64,000 bases of DNA, from the NCBI GenBank assembly GCA_001296005.1, contig LJHR01000035.1:124001-188000 (forward strand), written 5' to 3'. The stretch's first letter is position 1. Every line of letters starts with the position of its first letter. Both the position numbers and the translations under genes were made by a program. Positions 62,997 to 64,000 of this stretch are shown piece by piece. Under the pieces are notes generated by a model. It was given only the letters and a program-made list of their open reading frames with translations. It ran no database searches and was not told the origin of the DNA. This DNA is from an alpha proteobacterium AAP38. Lineage in GTDB: Bacteria; Pseudomonadota; Alphaproteobacteria; Azospirillales; Azospirillaceae.

Positions 62997-63899
62997 ATGC
63001 TGCGCCAAGTCTTGACCCTGATCGCCGATCCGGCTGCCTTCACGCTGGATGATGCCGTCGCCAAGCTGGCCCGTGCCGCCCTGGCCGATCTGGGGGCGCA
63101 GACGGCGCCGGCGGACTGGCTGGTGCCGGGGATCGCCTGCGATATCGGCTTTGACGGGCTGAATGACGATCAGGCGCAGGCCGCCGTGGCCAAGGCGCTG
63201 GCCGGCAAGCCGGTGGACATCGTAGCGCAGGGCGTGGAAGGCCGGCGCAAGTCGGTTCTGGTGGCCGATATGGAATCGACCATCATCCAGCAGGAGATGC
63301 TGGACGAACTGGGTGATCTGGTGGGGGCCCGCGACCGCATTGCCGCCATCACCCACCGCGCCATGAATGGCGAGATCGACTTCAAGGGCGCGCTGCGGGA
63401 GCGGGTGGCGCTGCTGGCGGGACTGGATGCCGGCGTGCTGACCCAGATGATCGGGCGCATCACCTATATGCCGGGGGCATCCACCCTGATCGCCACCTTG
63501 AAGAAGCATGGCGTCTATTGCGCCCTGGTGTCGGGCGGGTTCAAGACCTTCACGGCCCATGTGCGCGGAGAGCTGGGCTTTGACGAGGATCAGGCCAATG
63601 ACCTGATTGTGGAGGGGGGCAAGCTGGCCGGGACGGTGTTCGAGCCGATCCTGGACAAGGATGCCAAGCATCAGGCCCTGATCCGCATCACGTCCGCCCA
63701 CCGCGTGCCGGTGGCGGCCAGCATCACCGTGGGTGACGGGGCCAACGATTTGCCCATGCTGATGGCTGCCGGGATGGGTGTCGCCTATCACGCCAAGCCC
63801 AGCGTGGCGGCCCAGGCCCGCGCCCGCATCGACCATGGCGACCTGACGGCCCTTCTCTATATTCAGGGATACAGGGCTGAAGAAATCGTGGTGGCGTGA
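62997..63899 (+). CDS. serB: Phosphoserine phosphatase
   Basis: A 300-aa HAD-superfamily enzyme, last step of serine synthesis. The catalytic motif is VADMESTIIQQEMLDELG: the nucleophile Asp is followed by Glu in place of the usual second Asp, as in SerB proteins. Motif II is VSGGFKTFTAHV and motif III GDGANDLPMLMAAGMGVAYH. An N-terminal ~75 residues form an ACT-like region. The ATG at 62997 follows a TATAAG sequence. It diverges from the methyltransferase region. Confidence 0.95.
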   Translation: MLRQVLTLIADPAAFTLDDAVAKLARAALADLGAQTAPADWLVPGIACDIGFDGLNDDQAQAAVAKALAGKPVDIVAQGVEGRRKSVLVADMESTIIQQEMLDELGDLVGARDRIAAITHRAMNGEIDFKGALRERVALLAGLDAGVLTQMIGRITYMPGASTLIATLKKHGVYCALVSGGFKTFTAHVRGELGFDEDQANDLIVEGGKLAGTVFEPILDKDAKHQALIRITSAHRVPVAASITVGDGANDLPMLMAAGMGVAYHAKPSVAAQARARIDHGDLTALLYIQGYRAEEIVVA

Positions 63900-63952
63900 G
63901 GGCGCCACCACCGGCAGCATAGGCATATCCACGGTGATGGAGTGCCCTGCCC

Positions 63953-64000
63953 ATGCCTGCCTTCCCCATCGAAACATTGTTGCTGTTCATGGCCGCGGCC
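63953..64000 (+). CDS. LysE/RhtB-family exporter, N-terminal fragment
   Basis: A 16-codon start, MPAFPIETLLLFMAAA, at the right edge. The pattern of a short polar start followed directly by a hydrophobic helix is typical of LysE/RhtB amino-acid exporters. It lies 53 bp after serB in the same direction. Too little is present for a firm call. Confidence 0.45.
   Translation, partial: MPAFPIETLLLFMAAA

Overview
This 64 kb window comes from a high-GC alphaproteobacterium, most likely Rhodospirillales/Azospirillales. I infer this from the C4-pathway 5-aminolevulinate synthase (hemA), the rpoZ-rsh-(DUF2062)-pdxJ-acpS-lepB-rnc-era gene order, MotE and CheZ in the flagellar operon, and exoD. It reads as ordinary chromosome: core metabolism, translation, cell envelope and motility genes. 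There is no phage, plasmid, insertion sequence, CRISPR array, rRNA or tRNA that I can see. Layout. 1-5.6 kb: cysS (partial)-gltX, a class III nucleotide cyclase, a DUF6250 exported protein, a toxin-first RelE/HigB-HigA type toxin-antitoxin pair, and rarA. 5.6-14.2 kb: a tightly coupled minus-strand flagellar motor operon, fliL-fliM-DUF6468-motE-cheZ, followed by two extra MotB/OmpA-like membrane proteins and a 1081-aa periplasmic TPR protein. 14.4-17.5 kb: an isochorismatase-like hydrolase, a GlxA-type AraC regulator and a class III aminotransferase. 17.5-22.7 kb: hemA, an Hpt/pseudo-receiver protein, exoD, hemB and a small exported protein. 22.7-26.4 kb: two alpha/beta hydrolases, a flavin reductase and a canonical motB that carries an EF-hand. 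26.7-34.3 kb: the era to rpoZ block and folK. 34.5-37.3 kb: an NYN-domain protein, a YdcH-like protein, two secreted FKBP-type prolyl isomerases and an exported protein. 37.5-42.3 kb: nadE, a cheY-cheZ pair, a WYL regulator and a divergent GST. 42.3-46.9 kb: mltG-fabF-acpP-fabG-fabD. 47.2-50.4 kb: tandem orphan periplasmic binding-like paralogues, then rpsF-rpsR-rplI. 50.5-55.5 kb: a cyclopropane-fatty-acid synthase-like methyltransferase, a glycosyltransferase, dnaB and alr. 55.5-64 kb: an unknown coiled-coil protein, ilvC-ilvN-ilvB, miaA, a regulatory-domain methyltransferase, serB and the start of a LysE-family exporter. How the genes fit together. Motility is spread over three loci. These encode switch and stator parts (FliM, FliL, MotE, MotB and two MotB-like relatives), two different CheZ phosphatases and one single-domain CheY. 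Together they suggest a motor with elaborate control of switching and stators. The most unusual items are the perfect EF-hand loop in MotB, the second CheZ with two FliM-like CheY-docking peptides, the extra MotB-like/TPR module, a 43-bp dispersed palindromic repeat at two intergenic loci, a run of three perfect tetraloop hairpins between a WYL regulator and a GST gene, and two DnaA boxes one helical turn apart upstream of dnaB.
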